Shown here one piece after another: positions 34,640 through 43,391 of a DNA stretch of 64,000 nucleotides (position 1 is the stretch's first letter; each line of letters opens with the position of its first letter). The stretch is taken from the NCBI GenBank assembly GCA_937965795.1, contig CALCMD010000102.1:58714-122713 (forward strand). Reading direction: 5' to 3'. The notes below the pieces were generated by a model. That model was not told where the DNA came from. It searched no databases and saw only the letters and a list, made by a program, of their open reading frames with translations. This stretch comes from an uncultured Lachnospiraceae bacterium (GTDB lineage Bacteria; Bacillota; Clostridia; Lachnospirales; Lachnospiraceae). The position numbers and the translations under genes are program-made.

Positions 34640-35233
34640 ATGAGCAGTAGAATTGAACAAATCATTGAGGACATCGAAGAATATGTGGACAGTTGTAAAT
34701 TTCAACCTCTGTCATCCACAAAGATTGTGGTAAATAAGGAGGAGCTGGAAGAATTGCTGCGGGAGTTACGGATGAAAACGCCGGATGAGATCAAGCGTTA
34801 TCAGAAAATTATCAGCAATAAAGACGCAATTCTGGCGGACGCCCAGTCAAAGGCGGACTCTTTGATTGCGGACGCCCAGGCACAGCAGAAACAGCTTGTA
34901 GAAGAAAGCGAGGTTATGCAGCAGGCATATGCCCAGGCAAATGAGCTGTTAGAGAAAACAAATGTCCAGGCGCAGGAAATCCTGGATAATGCCACCAACG
35001 ATGCAAACAACATCCGTATGGGAGCCTTGCAGTATACAGACGAGATGCTGGAGAATCTTGAGAAGATCATGGGACATACCATCGAAACGGCAGGAGCGAG
35101 ATATAATAATTTTATAAATTCTCTGCAATCCTGTTATGATATTGTAAATAAAAATCGTCACGAGCTGTCACCGCAGGCAGCGCCGGGCAGTTACTCCGTG
35201 AATGCAGATATGGAGGATTATCAGGGCGAATAG
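34640..35233 (+). CDS. Coiled-coil protein, ATP synthase subunit B/DivIVA-like
   Basis: 197 residues, mostly helical and charged, with a long central coiled coil (about 50-120) rich in Ala, Gln and Glu (KADSLIADAQAQQKQLVEES). The start MSSRIEQIIEDIEEYVDSCK and the NKEELEELLRELRMKTPDEI segment recur in Lachnospiraceae proteins beside coaD, often loosely called ATPase. I see no nucleotide-binding motif. A scaffold or cell-division role like DivIVA is possible but unproven. AAGGAGAG precedes the ATG. Confidence 0.7.
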   Translation: MSSRIEQIIEDIEEYVDSCKFQPLSSTKIVVNKEELEELLRELRMKTPDEIKRYQKIISNKDAILADAQSKADSLIADAQAQQKQLVEESEVMQQAYAQANELLEKTNVQAQEILDNATNDANNIRMGALQYTDEMLENLEKIMGHTIETAGARYNNFINSLQSCYDIVNKNRHELSPQAAPGSYSVNADMEDYQGE

Positions 35234-35236
35234 TCG

Positions 35237-36163
35237 TCAGGCCAGGAAGCAGAGAACAAGGAGAAAAGAAAGAAAACTGATTAAGAGTTTTGAGCGCACG
35301 TATTTCCCCAGAGGGAGATGTGCGCTTTTTATTACGCTGTCTGTCTGTGCGATGGCAGACAATCCTCCAAACGATACCAGGATAACCAGAAGAAAATAGC
35401 TTTTGGGGAAAGAAAATGTATGCAGGATGGCTGGAATGCCATTGGTAATCTCAGCGATGGCGGTAAGAAGCGCTTTTGCCGGAAGCGAAAGAGGAAGCGC
35501 CTGAAAAATTCCGGACAGGATGGCAAAAAGCATAATGTATCCACCCAGTTTTACGATGGTAATGACTCCGTCCAGAATACAACTGTCCACCATTCCGAAA
35601 CAAAGGACTTCTTTCGGGGTGTTCTGGATGCTGCATGTAGACAGATTCTGTCTGTGGCAGGCACGGCGATAAGCGGGATTTGTCAGAGCGCCGTAGAGCA
35701 GCGGCGCACCATACAGAATCAGAAGGGTTGGAAGTAGAAGCGCAGGGCGGCGAAGCTGTTCCATTACCAGAAAGGTGATGATAAAAGACGGACTGATATT
35801 ATTGCAGAAACCCATCAGATACTCGGCTTCCTCCTGTGAAATCTGTTCTCTGATTCTAAGATCGCTGACCGTTTTAGCGCCCATAGGACAGCCGCAGAGA
35901 AAACCCATCAGCATGGCATAAGTGCCGCCAGGGCTTAATAGCAGCAGACGATGCGAGAACGGGGCAAGAATGGATACAAGAGGACGTACCAGATCAGCGC
36001 GGATCAAAATATTTGAAAGAATCATAAAGGGCAGCAGAGTAGGAAGCAGCGTGTCAAACCAGAGATGCAGTCCTGCTCTCGATGCAGTCAGAGCCTGTGT
36101 GGGGCAGAAAAACAGAAAAACGAGGATTGCGGCAATCGAAATTCCATAGCATATTTTTTTCAT
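35237..36163 (-). CDS. ylbJ: Sporulation integral membrane protein YlbJ (nucleoside-recognition/Gate domain)
   Basis: 308 residues with about eight hydrophobic segments on the minus strand. Signature pieces: HLWFDTLLPTLLPFMILSNI, the YAMLMGFLCGCPMGAKTVSD loop and CNNISPSFIITFLVME. In Bacillus YlbJ is needed for spore cortex formation and is made under SigE. It lies tail-to-tail with the rsmD-coaD operon, and that operon's terminator falls inside the last ~30 codons of ylbJ. Confidence 0.9.
   Translation of the reverse strand: MKKICYGISIAAILVFLFFCPTQALTASRAGLHLWFDTLLPTLLPFMILSNILIRADLVRPLVSILAPFSHRLLLLSPGGTYAMLMGFLCGCPMGAKTVSDLRIREQISQEEAEYLMGFCNNISPSFIITFLVMEQLRRPALLLPTLLILYGAPLLYGALTNPAYRRACHRQNLSTCSIQNTPKEVLCFGMVDSCILDGVITIVKLGGYIMLFAILSGIFQALPLSLPAKALLTAIAEITNGIPAILHTFSFPKSYFLLVILVSFGGLSAIAQTDSVIKSAHLPLGKYVRSKLLISFLSFLLVLCFLA
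35293..35331 (+). terminator. Terminator of the rsmD-coaD operon inside ylbJ
   Basis: AGCGCAC (35293-35299) pairs with GTGCGCT (35320-35326), then TTTTATTA on the + strand. On the other strand the same bases code for the C-terminal region of YlbJ. Confidence 0.7.
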
Positions 36164-36376
36164 GTCATTCCCTCCTTTGTATACTATATGTCAAATATCT
36201 GTAACTATTCAGAGCAGGTCGAAGCACCTGCTGCTGAGACCGTGAAAACATGATACAAATCTTTTTCGTAAGAACCGTGGAATTACAGCGGGGAGTGGTT
36301 CTGAAACCAGAAAGAGGGACATATACTGATAAATGGAACGAAACCGTTTGGGCCGGTTAACGCGAGTGGAGGATGT

Positions 36377-37225
36377 ATGAACCTTCAAACAGTGAAAAAA
36401 AGAACAGCCGCTTTGCTTTTCCTTTTCTTTCTGGCGGGAATTTGTGTCATTCAGATGCGCATCTGTATCACTTTCGGGCGGGTCATGAATCTAAAAGGAG
36501 ACGCCGGGACGTCCGCCTGTTTTCGAAAACAGCAGCTTTCGGAAGAAACCTTGAAGAGACTTCACGAAGTCAGCCAGGAAACGGGAGTATCTAAGGGAGC
36601 ACTTCTTTCGGTATGGATGCCGATGGAACATTTCTGCCCTGTGGACGGCGGAGAGCTCACCGCAGAGAGCTATGTCAAATGGGACGCTTATTTTTCGAAA
36701 TACCGGAAAAAAGAATATGCGAAATTGCAGGCTCTGTATCAGGCGGTCTGGGACGACGTCGTGTATTTCCCGACAGGCGAAGGGATGACCTATGAGGATT
36801 CCTGGATGTTTGAACGAAATTATGGAGGGAAGAGACGGCATGAGGGCTGTGATCTGATGCCGCCGGAAAATCAAAGCGGCCGTTATCCGATTTTCAGTAT
36901 GACCGATGGAATTGTGGAGAAGGTTGGCTGGCTGGAAAAGGGAGGGTTCCGTCTGGGAATACGAAGTCCCCACGGGGGGTATTTTTATTATGCACATCTG
37001 TCGGACTATGCGATGGACTTTCAGATCGGGCAGAAGGTTCAGGCAGGAGATCTGATCGGGTATATGGGAGATACAGGATACGGCCCGGAAGGAACCAGAG
37101 GGATGTTTGACGTCCACCTGCATCTGGGCGTCTATGTGAGAACAGAAGAAAATCCGGAAATCAGCGTCAATCCTTACTGGATTTTGAAAAGCCTGGAAGG
37201 TCAAATATTGAAATACAGGTACTAA
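36377..37225 (+). CDS. M23 family metallopeptidase (LytM-like)
   Basis: 282 residues. One N-terminal membrane segment or uncleaved signal (about 10-30) is followed by a ~100-residue helical spacer. The M23 domain carries the zinc ligands HEGCD (HxxxD) around residue 155 and HLHLG (HxH) near residue 255, with YYAHLSDYAMDFQIGQKV between. The catalytic residues look complete. It cleaves peptidoglycan peptides outside the membrane. GTGGAGGATGT precedes the ATG. It faces away from ylbJ across a 213-base gap. The spacer is unlike that of SpoIIQ, so a vegetative hydrolase is as likely as a sporulation one. Confidence 0.88.
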   Translation: MNLQTVKKRTAALLFLFFLAGICVIQMRICITFGRVMNLKGDAGTSACFRKQQLSEETLKRLHEVSQETGVSKGALLSVWMPMEHFCPVDGGELTAESYVKWDAYFSKYRKKEYAKLQALYQAVWDDVVYFPTGEGMTYEDSWMFERNYGGKRRHEGCDLMPPENQSGRYPIFSMTDGIVEKVGWLEKGGFRLGIRSPHGGYFYYAHLSDYAMDFQIGQKVQAGDLIGYMGDTGYGPEGTRGMFDVHLHLGVYVRTEENPEISVNPYWILKSLEGQILKYRY

Positions 37226-37237
37226 GTGTGTTATACT
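37208..37237 (+). promoter_or_regulatory. Possible promoter of the small alarmone synthetase
   Basis: TTGAAA (37208-37213), 18-base spacer, TATACT (37232-37237), overlapping the 3' end of the M23 gene. Confidence 0.45.
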
Positions 37238-37268
37238 AAATTTAAATAGGCAAGGAGATTTACAGAAT

Positions 37269-38093
37269 ATGGAAATACAATTATGGAAAGAAATTCTTGA
37301 TCCCTTTGAGCTTGCCGTCAAAGAATTGACCGTGAAATTCAATCATCTGATTTATGAACACAGAGCCAGAGGGCTGTATTCGCCAATCGAGCAGGTGCAT
37401 GGAAGAGTAAAGGCGATTTCCAGTATCCTTGATAAAGCGCAGAAAAAGAAGATCAGGCTCGAAGATATTGAGGAAAAACTGGATGATATTGCCGGAATCC
37501 GCATCATATGTCAGTTTGTAGAGGATATTGAAAAAGTGGTGGAAATCATTCACAACCGCACGGATATGACGGTGAAGAATGAAAAGGATTACATAACAAA
37601 CACGAAAGAAAGCGGATACCGCAGTTATCATATGATCGTTTACTATGAAGTACAGACGTTAAAAGGCTGTAAACGCATTAAAGTCGAGATTCAGATCCGC
37701 ACGCTGGCAATGAATTTCTGGTCTACCATCGAACATTCCCTCCAATATAAGTATAAGGGAAGTATGCCAGAGCATATCCGGAAGAAGCTGATGAATGCGT
37801 CCGACGCCATTCTTTTGCTGGATAATGAGATGTCTGCCGTGCGCAGTGAGATTATGGACGCCCAGAACTCCTTCCAGATTCAGGCGAATCTGGTGAGCGA
37901 CATTCTGAATAATATCCAGAATCTGTACCATCTGGCAAACAAGCGGGAGATTGTGAGGATTCAGGATGAGTTTTACCACATTTATGGAACGAATGACCTG
38001 GAGCAGCTCAGACGTTTCCACAAGCAGCTTGACATCATCTCAGAAGGATACCGTGCGCAGTCAAATGAGCATCACTATGAGGAAAATTTATGA
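37269..38093 (+). CDS. GTP pyrophosphokinase family protein (RelQ/YjbM-type small alarmone synthetase)
   Basis: 274 residues containing only a synthetase domain: GRVKAISSILDKAQKKKI, DDIAGIRIICQFVEDIEKVV, the SGYRSYHMIVYY motif and EIQIRTLAMNFWSTIEHSL. No HD hydrolase, TGS or ACT domain. Such enzymes make (p)ppGpp from ATP and GDP/GTP under stress. A helical C-terminal extension follows. AAGGAGATT precedes the ATG, and the stop overlaps the next start by 4 bases (ATGA). Confidence 0.93.
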   Translation: MEIQLWKEILDPFELAVKELTVKFNHLIYEHRARGLYSPIEQVHGRVKAISSILDKAQKKKIRLEDIEEKLDDIAGIRIICQFVEDIEKVVEIIHNRTDMTVKNEKDYITNTKESGYRSYHMIVYYEVQTLKGCKRIKVEIQIRTLAMNFWSTIEHSLQYKYKGSMPEHIRKKLMNASDAILLLDNEMSAVRSEIMDAQNSFQIQANLVSDILNNIQNLYHLANKREIVRIQDEFYHIYGTNDLEQLRRFHKQLDIISEGYRAQSNEHHYEENL

Positions 38094-39439
38094 AATTACC
38101 GGAAGCATTTGTAACGTCCATGCAGAAAATGCTGGGGAGTGAATATGACGACTATCGGGCATGTTTTGAAGAGCCGAAGGTTCAGGGGCTGCGGGTCAAC
38201 ACCTCTAAAATATCAGTCCGGGACTTTTTGAAAATCACACCCTTTCATCTCACACCGGTTCCGTGGACGGAGAACGGATTTTATTATCATGGGGAGGAGC
38301 CTGTGACCAGGCATCCCCATTATTATGCGGGTCTTTATTATATACAGGAGCCAAGCGCCATGCTTCCGGCTTCCAGACTGCCCATAGAGCCGGGGGACCG
38401 GGTTCTGGATCTCTGTGCGGCGCCGGGAGGAAAGGCGACAGAACTGGGCGCCAGGTTATCCGGCATGGGGCTTCTGGTGGCAAACGATGTCAGCAATTCG
38501 AGAGCGAAAGGGCTTCTGAAAAATCTGGAGCTTTTCGGAATCGGGAATATGCTGGTGACAAGCGAAGCTCCGGAAAAGCTATTGCAGTATTTTGAGGGAT
38601 ATTTTGATAAAATCCTGATCGACGCCCCATGTTCAGGGGAAGGAATGTTCCGCAGAGACCCCGCTATGGTTAAAAACTGGGAGGAACACGGGCCGGAATA
38701 TTATGCCGGAATCCAGCGGGAGATTGTAAAAACAGCCGTGAAGCTGCTCCGTCCCGGCGGGAAGCTTTTATATTCTACCTGTACGTTTTCCGAGATGGAA
38801 AATGAGGGGACAATTCGTGCGCTTTTACAGCTTCATCCGGATATGTGTCTGCTTCCGATCGAAGGATATGAGGGATTTTCCAAAGGAAGGCTGCCGGGAA
38901 GCGTGCGGATATTTCCACATAAAGTGCGGGGGGAAGGACATTTTGCCGCTCTGCTGCAAAAAGCAGAAACTGTGCAAGGGGAAGCATTCTGCGAAAAAAA
39001 GCAGAAGGTAAGGAAGCTGCCGGAAGAGCTTGACGCTTTTCTTGCACGGATTCCAAAATTAAAAGAGAAGGAAGAACAAATCGAAATTCGGGAAAACAAA
39101 GCGTATCTCATGCCGGATGCCCTGCCGGGAATCCGGGGGCTTCGTTTTCTCCGGACGGGCCTTTATCTGGGAGAATGTCTGAAAAAGCGCTTTGAGCCGA
39201 GCCAGGCGCTGGCGATGTATTTACATATGGAGGATTTTCCGGATACGGTATCTTTTTCCTCAGAAGATTCCCGTACCATGCGTTATCTGAAAGGAGAGTC
39301 CGTGGAACTGACAGAAGCGGAAGCGGCAGGAAAAAAAGGATGGGTTCTCGTCGGTACGGACGGTTTTCCCCTGGGATGGGCGAAGGCGTCAAACGGGATG
39401 CTGAAAAATAAATACTATCCGGGATGGAGAATACAGTAA
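38090..39439 (+). CDS. RsmF/NOP2-type rRNA cytosine-C5 methyltransferase
   Basis: 449 residues. N-terminal region with VQGLRVNTSKISVRDF, then YIQEPSAMLPA, the SAM motif LDLCAAPGGKATELGARLSG, the motif IV cysteine in DAPCSGEGMFRRDP and the catalytic Cys in YSTCTFSEMENEG. The C-terminal RsmF-like/PUA-type extension (about 300-449) is present. It methylates a cytosine of 16S rRNA, with C1407 the usual RsmF site. Overlaps its upstream neighbour and is followed with a 1-base overlap by a pseudouridine synthase. Confidence 0.93.
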   Translation: MKLPEAFVTSMQKMLGSEYDDYRACFEEPKVQGLRVNTSKISVRDFLKITPFHLTPVPWTENGFYYHGEEPVTRHPHYYAGLYYIQEPSAMLPASRLPIEPGDRVLDLCAAPGGKATELGARLSGMGLLVANDVSNSRAKGLLKNLELFGIGNMLVTSEAPEKLLQYFEGYFDKILIDAPCSGEGMFRRDPAMVKNWEEHGPEYYAGIQREIVKTAVKLLRPGGKLLYSTCTFSEMENEGTIRALLQLHPDMCLLPIEGYEGFSKGRLPGSVRIFPHKVRGEGHFAALLQKAETVQGEAFCEKKQKVRKLPEELDAFLARIPKLKEKEEQIEIRENKAYLMPDALPGIRGLRFLRTGLYLGECLKKRFEPSQALAMYLHMEDFPDTVSFSSEDSRTMRYLKGESVELTEAEAAGKKGWVLVGTDGFPLGWAKASNGMLKNKYYPGWRIQ

Positions 39440-40161
39440 TGGGAATGATACGACTGGACAAACTGCTGGCAAATGCCGGGGTCGGAACAAGAAGCGAAGT
39501 GAAAAGCCTCATCAGAAGCGGCCGTGTAACGGTCAATGGAGAAACGGTAAAAAAGCCTGAGACAAAGGTGGATGATAAAGCGGAAAAGGTTCAGGCGGAC
39601 GGAAAGGAAGTCCGTTATACGGAATATGAATATTATATGTTCCATAAACCGGCAGGCTGTGTCTCGGCCACCAGAGATCATCATGACCGAACCGTGATGG
39701 ATTACTTTGACCTGCCGAAAAAGGACAGTTTTTTTCCCGTGGGAAGGCTGGATAGGGATACCGAAGGACTGCTGCTGGTTACCAATGACGGCGCTTTCGC
39801 CCATGACCTTCTGGCGCCCGGAAATCATGTCGACAAAACGTATTTTGCGCGGGTAAAAGGACTTCTGTGTCCGGAACATGCCGCGCTTTTTGAAAAGGGG
39901 CTGGATATCGGAGATAAAAAGCCTGTACGTCCCGCAAAGCTTACCATTCTTTCCGCAGGTGAGGAATCGGAAGCCAGGGTCACCATTCAGGAGGGACGGT
40001 TTCATCAGGTGAAACGGATGTTCGCGGCTGTGGGATGTGAAGTGACCTATCTGAAAAGACTGTCGATGGGAGCGGTTTCGCTGGATGTTTCCCTGAAAAA
40101 AGGGGACTATCGTCCGCTGACGGAGACAGAATTGAAAATACTAAAATCAGAAAAGAATTGA
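39439..40161 (+). CDS. RsuA-family pseudouridine synthase
   Basis: 240 residues from the ATG at 39439, which overlaps the previous TAA by one base; a GGAG lies about 10 bases before it. An S4 RNA-binding domain (MIRLDKLLANAGVGTRSEVK) is followed by the catalytic domain with the active-site Asp in PVGRLDRDTEGLLLVTNDG and FHQVKRMFAAVGCEV. It converts U516 of 16S rRNA (RsuA) or a related site to pseudouridine. Same operon as the methyltransferase. Confidence 0.93.
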   Translation: MGMIRLDKLLANAGVGTRSEVKSLIRSGRVTVNGETVKKPETKVDDKAEKVQADGKEVRYTEYEYYMFHKPAGCVSATRDHHDRTVMDYFDLPKKDSFFPVGRLDRDTEGLLLVTNDGAFAHDLLAPGNHVDKTYFARVKGLLCPEHAALFEKGLDIGDKKPVRPAKLTILSAGEESEARVTIQEGRFHQVKRMFAAVGCEVTYLKRLSMGAVSLDVSLKKGDYRPLTETELKILKSEKN

Positions 40162-40169
40162 GGGAAACT

Positions 40170-40877
40170 ATGTTAGCGAATGTACAGGCGGTCATCTTTG
40201 ACCTGGATGGAACCCTGATAGACTCTATGTGGATGTGGAGGGATATTGACATTGCCTATCTGAAACGATATGGCTTTACACTTCCCGATACCCTGCAAAA
40301 GGACATCGAGGGTATGAGTTTTACGGAAACTGCCATTTATTTTAAACGTACCTTTCAGATTCCCAAACCTCTGGAAGAAATTAAGCAGGACTGGTACGAT
40401 ATGGCCTATGAAAAATATGCGCATGAGGTTCCTTTAAAGAAAGGTGTGAGAGAGTTTCTAAAGCTTCTGAAAAAGAAGGATATCCGAACGGGAATCGCCA
40501 CGAGCAATGGCATCCGTCTGGTGGATGCAGTAATGGAAGCAAATCACCTTTCGCCCTATATTGATGTGGTGTATACGGCCTGCGACGTGCCGAAGGGAAA
40601 GCCTGCGCCGGATATTTATCTGAAGGTAGCGGAAGAACTAAGAGCAGACTGCGAAAACTGCCTGGTGTTTGAAGATGTTCCGATGGGCATTCTGGCTGGA
40701 AAAAATGCCGGCATGTATGTGTGCGCCGTAGAGGATGAATTTTCCAGAAACCAGATAGAAGAAAAGCGGCGCTTTGCCGATTATTACATAGAAAGTTTCC
40801 GGGATCTGCTTACCGGGTCTTATGAGATTTTAAATGCCAGAGACGACATTTTTGCAGGGCTGGAGGAATACATATGA
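40170..40877 (+). CDS. HAD family phosphatase/phosphomutase-like protein
   Basis: About 235 residues. Start set at the ATG 40170 with GAGGG six bases upstream. HAD motif I is intact (AVIFDLDGTLIDSMWMW), motif II is IATSNG, the motif III lysine lies in VPKGKPAPDIYLKV and motif IV is LVFEDVPMGILAGKNAG. The cap is of the beta-phosphoglucomutase/pseudouridine-5'-phosphatase type. The substrate is unknown. Sitting after a pseudouridine synthase it may clean up nucleotides or sugar phosphates, but that is only suggestive. Confidence 0.9.
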   Translation: MLANVQAVIFDLDGTLIDSMWMWRDIDIAYLKRYGFTLPDTLQKDIEGMSFTETAIYFKRTFQIPKPLEEIKQDWYDMAYEKYAHEVPLKKGVREFLKLLKKKDIRTGIATSNGIRLVDAVMEANHLSPYIDVVYTACDVPKGKPAPDIYLKVAEELRADCENCLVFEDVPMGILAGKNAGMYVCAVEDEFSRNQIEEKRRFADYYIESFRDLLTGSYEILNARDDIFAGLEEYI

Positions 40878-42775
40878 AAAAAGGGTTTCTGCCCGTTTCA
40901 CGGGAGGATATGCAGGAGCAGGGAATCCGGCAGTTTGATTTCGTGTATGTCATCGGAGATGCTTACGTAGATCATCCTTCTTTTGGGCACGCGATTATCA
41001 GCAGGGTTTTGGAATCACACGGCTATACGGTGGGGATCATCTCACAACCGGACTGGAACAGGCCGGAGAGCATTGATCTTTACGGAGAGCCAAGACTTGC
41101 CTTTTTAGTATCCGGCGGCAATATGGATTCGATGGTGAATCACTATACCGTATCGAAAAAGAGACGAAAGACGGATGCTTTTACGCCTGGCGGAGTCATG
41201 GGAAAACGGCCGGATCACGCCACGGTCGTATACTGCAATCTGATTCGAAGGAAGTATAAACATACGCCCTTAATCATTGGAGGAATCGAGGCAAGCCTTC
41301 GACGGCTTGCTCATTATGATTACTGGACAGACTCGCTGAAACGTTCGATTCTTTTGGATTCCGGCGCGGATCTCTTATCCTACGGTATGGGGGAGCGCTC
41401 TATGGTTCAGATTGCAGATGCGTTAAACAGCGGACTTGCCGTAAAGGACATTACCTTTATAGAAGGAACGGTCTTTAAGACAAGGGACAAGTCTCTGATC
41501 TATGATTATATAGAGCTTCCGTCTTATGCGGAACTGAAACGTGACAGGCTGAATTACGCCAGAAGCTTTTATACCCAGTACTGCAATACCGATCCGTTTT
41601 CGGGGAAACGGCTGGCGGAGCCATATGACGGGCAGCTTTATGTGGTGCAGAATCCGCCTGCAAAACCGCTTAGCGAAAGCGAGATGGACAGGGTCTATGC
41701 CCTTTCTTATATGAGAAATTATCATCCATCCTATGAGGCGCTTGGAGGAGTCCCGGCCATTGAAGAAGTGAAGTTCTCCCTTGTGAGTAACCGGGGTTGC
41801 TTTGGCGGGTGCAGTTTCTGTGCGCTCACCTTCCATCAGGGAAGGATTATTCAGACCCGAAGCCATAAATCTATTTTGCAGGAAGCCCGAATGATGACAG
41901 AAGAAGCAGATTTTAAGGGATATATCCATGACGTAGGAGGTCCTACGGCAAATTTCCGTCATCCCGCATGTGAAAAGCAGCTTACGAAAGGCGCCTGTCC
42001 GAAAAAACAGTGCCTTTTTCCACAGCCGTGTAAAAATCTGAAGATTGATCACAGGGATTATCTGGCGCTGCTTCGAACGCTTAGGGAACTTCCGAAGGTG
42101 AAAAAGGTGTTCATCCGCTCCGGGATAAGATTTGATTACCTGATTCATGACAAAGATGAATCCTTTTTCAGAGAACTGGTACAGCATCATGTGAGCGGAC
42201 AGTTAAAGGTCGCTCCGGAGCATGTGGCGGATTCGGTGCTTGTGCGGATGGGGAAACCGGAAAATGATGTTTACCGCAGATTCACGGCGCGCTATCAGGA
42301 GCTGAACAGGGAGTGCGGGAAGAATCAGTTCCTCGTCCCCTACCTGATGTCCTCCCATCCGGGCTCGACGATGAAGGAGGCCGTACAGCTTGCGGAGTAT
42401 CTCAGGGATTTGGGCTATATGCCGGAGCAGGTACAGGATTTTTACCCAACGCCTTCCACTATCTCCACCTGTATGTATTATACAGGGGTAGACCCACGCA
42501 CGATGGAAAAGGTCTATGTGCCGGTAAATCCGCATGAAAAGGCAATGCAGCGGGCGTTGATCCAGTACCGGAATCCGAAGAATTATGATCTGGTGAAAGA
42601 GGCTTTAAAACTTGCGCACCGTGAGGACCTGATCGGATATGGGAAAAAGTGTCTGATCCGTCCGGAAAAAAATCAACCGCGGCAGGGGGCAAAAAAGAAA
42701 GAACAGCCAGCCACAAAAAAGAAAACCATACGAAACGTGCATAAAAAAAGCAGCATGAAAAAGAAAAGCAGGTGA
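40874..42775 (+). CDS. YgiQ family radical SAM protein
   Basis: 633 residues, full length for YgiQ. The N-terminal domain (VYVIGDAYVDHPSFGHAIIS) resembles a B12-binding-like Rossmann fold. The radical SAM centre is NRGCFGGCSFCALTFHQG with CxxxCxxC spacing. The DUF3362-type C-terminus and a very basic Lys-rich tail (last ~40 residues) follow. Further cysteines in ACPKKQCLFPQPC may hold a second cluster. The reaction is unknown. The start overlaps the HAD gene stop by 4 bases. Confidence 0.93.
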   Translation: MKKGFLPVSREDMQEQGIRQFDFVYVIGDAYVDHPSFGHAIISRVLESHGYTVGIISQPDWNRPESIDLYGEPRLAFLVSGGNMDSMVNHYTVSKKRRKTDAFTPGGVMGKRPDHATVVYCNLIRRKYKHTPLIIGGIEASLRRLAHYDYWTDSLKRSILLDSGADLLSYGMGERSMVQIADALNSGLAVKDITFIEGTVFKTRDKSLIYDYIELPSYAELKRDRLNYARSFYTQYCNTDPFSGKRLAEPYDGQLYVVQNPPAKPLSESEMDRVYALSYMRNYHPSYEALGGVPAIEEVKFSLVSNRGCFGGCSFCALTFHQGRIIQTRSHKSILQEARMMTEEADFKGYIHDVGGPTANFRHPACEKQLTKGACPKKQCLFPQPCKNLKIDHRDYLALLRTLRELPKVKKVFIRSGIRFDYLIHDKDESFFRELVQHHVSGQLKVAPEHVADSVLVRMGKPENDVYRRFTARYQELNRECGKNQFLVPYLMSSHPGSTMKEAVQLAEYLRDLGYMPEQVQDFYPTPSTISTCMYYTGVDPRTMEKVYVPVNPHEKAMQRALIQYRNPKNYDLVKEALKLAHREDLIGYGKKCLIRPEKNQPRQGAKKKEQPATKKKTIRNVHKKSSMKKKSR

Positions 42776-42779
42776 TTCG

Positions 42780-43382
42780 ATGAAAGCAGAAAAAGGAACT
42801 TTTGGATATATAAAAGCACAGAAGAAAAAACGTACCCTGATAACGAGTGTTCTATTCCTGATCCCAATCATTATTTTCCTTACCGGACTTCATGAGACGG
42901 GGACAAGGCTGAACATGTTTACATTCGTGGCCATTATGGGCTGTCTGCCGGCCTCACGCTCAGCGGTGGGGATGGTGATGATGCTGATGCAGAAATCCAC
43001 AGACCCGGAGCTTTACCGTCAGGTAGAGGAGCGGGCCGGCGATCTGGTGCGGGCTTATGAACTGACGATTTCCGCCTACGAGAAAAACACGCCGCTGGAC
43101 AGTCTGGTAATCTGCGGTTATCATGTCGCGGCTTATACTTCGAATCCGAAAGCGGACATCGCGTTTGCCCAGAAGCATATCAAAGAGATTTTAAAAGGAA
43201 ACGGGTTCCGGGCGGATGTCAGGATTTTCAAAGACAAAAAGCCTTACCTGGAGCGTGTCGCTTCCCTGGCCAGACAAAGAGCGGATATTGAGAAGGATAT
43301 TCCCTATACACCGAACGAATCCTATCCCGATCTTTCCAGAAGCGAGCTGGTAAAGCACACGATTCTGGCAATTTCCCTGTAG
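42780..43382 (+). CDS. Hypothetical membrane protein (200 aa) between ygiQ and rluA-type gene
   Basis: I do not recognise a family. A basic N-terminus is followed by two membrane segments (LITSVLFLIPIIIFLTGLHE and TFVAIMGCLPASRSAVGMVM), then a soluble domain of about 130 residues (SLVICGYHVAAYTSNPKADI, FAQKHIKEILKGNGFRADVR). The soluble part looks alpha/beta, with a C-terminal SELVKHTILAISL strand. It is locked into the operon, with gaps of 4 and 9 bases to its neighbours. The ribosome binding site is weak (AGGTGA). Confidence 0.75.
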   Translation: MKAEKGTFGYIKAQKKKRTLITSVLFLIPIIIFLTGLHETGTRLNMFTFVAIMGCLPASRSAVGMVMMLMQKSTDPELYRQVEERAGDLVRAYELTISAYEKNTPLDSLVICGYHVAAYTSNPKADIAFAQKHIKEILKGNGFRADVRIFKDKKPYLERVASLARQRADIEKDIPYTPNESYPDLSRSELVKHTILAISL

Positions 43383-43391
43383 GAGAAGGAT

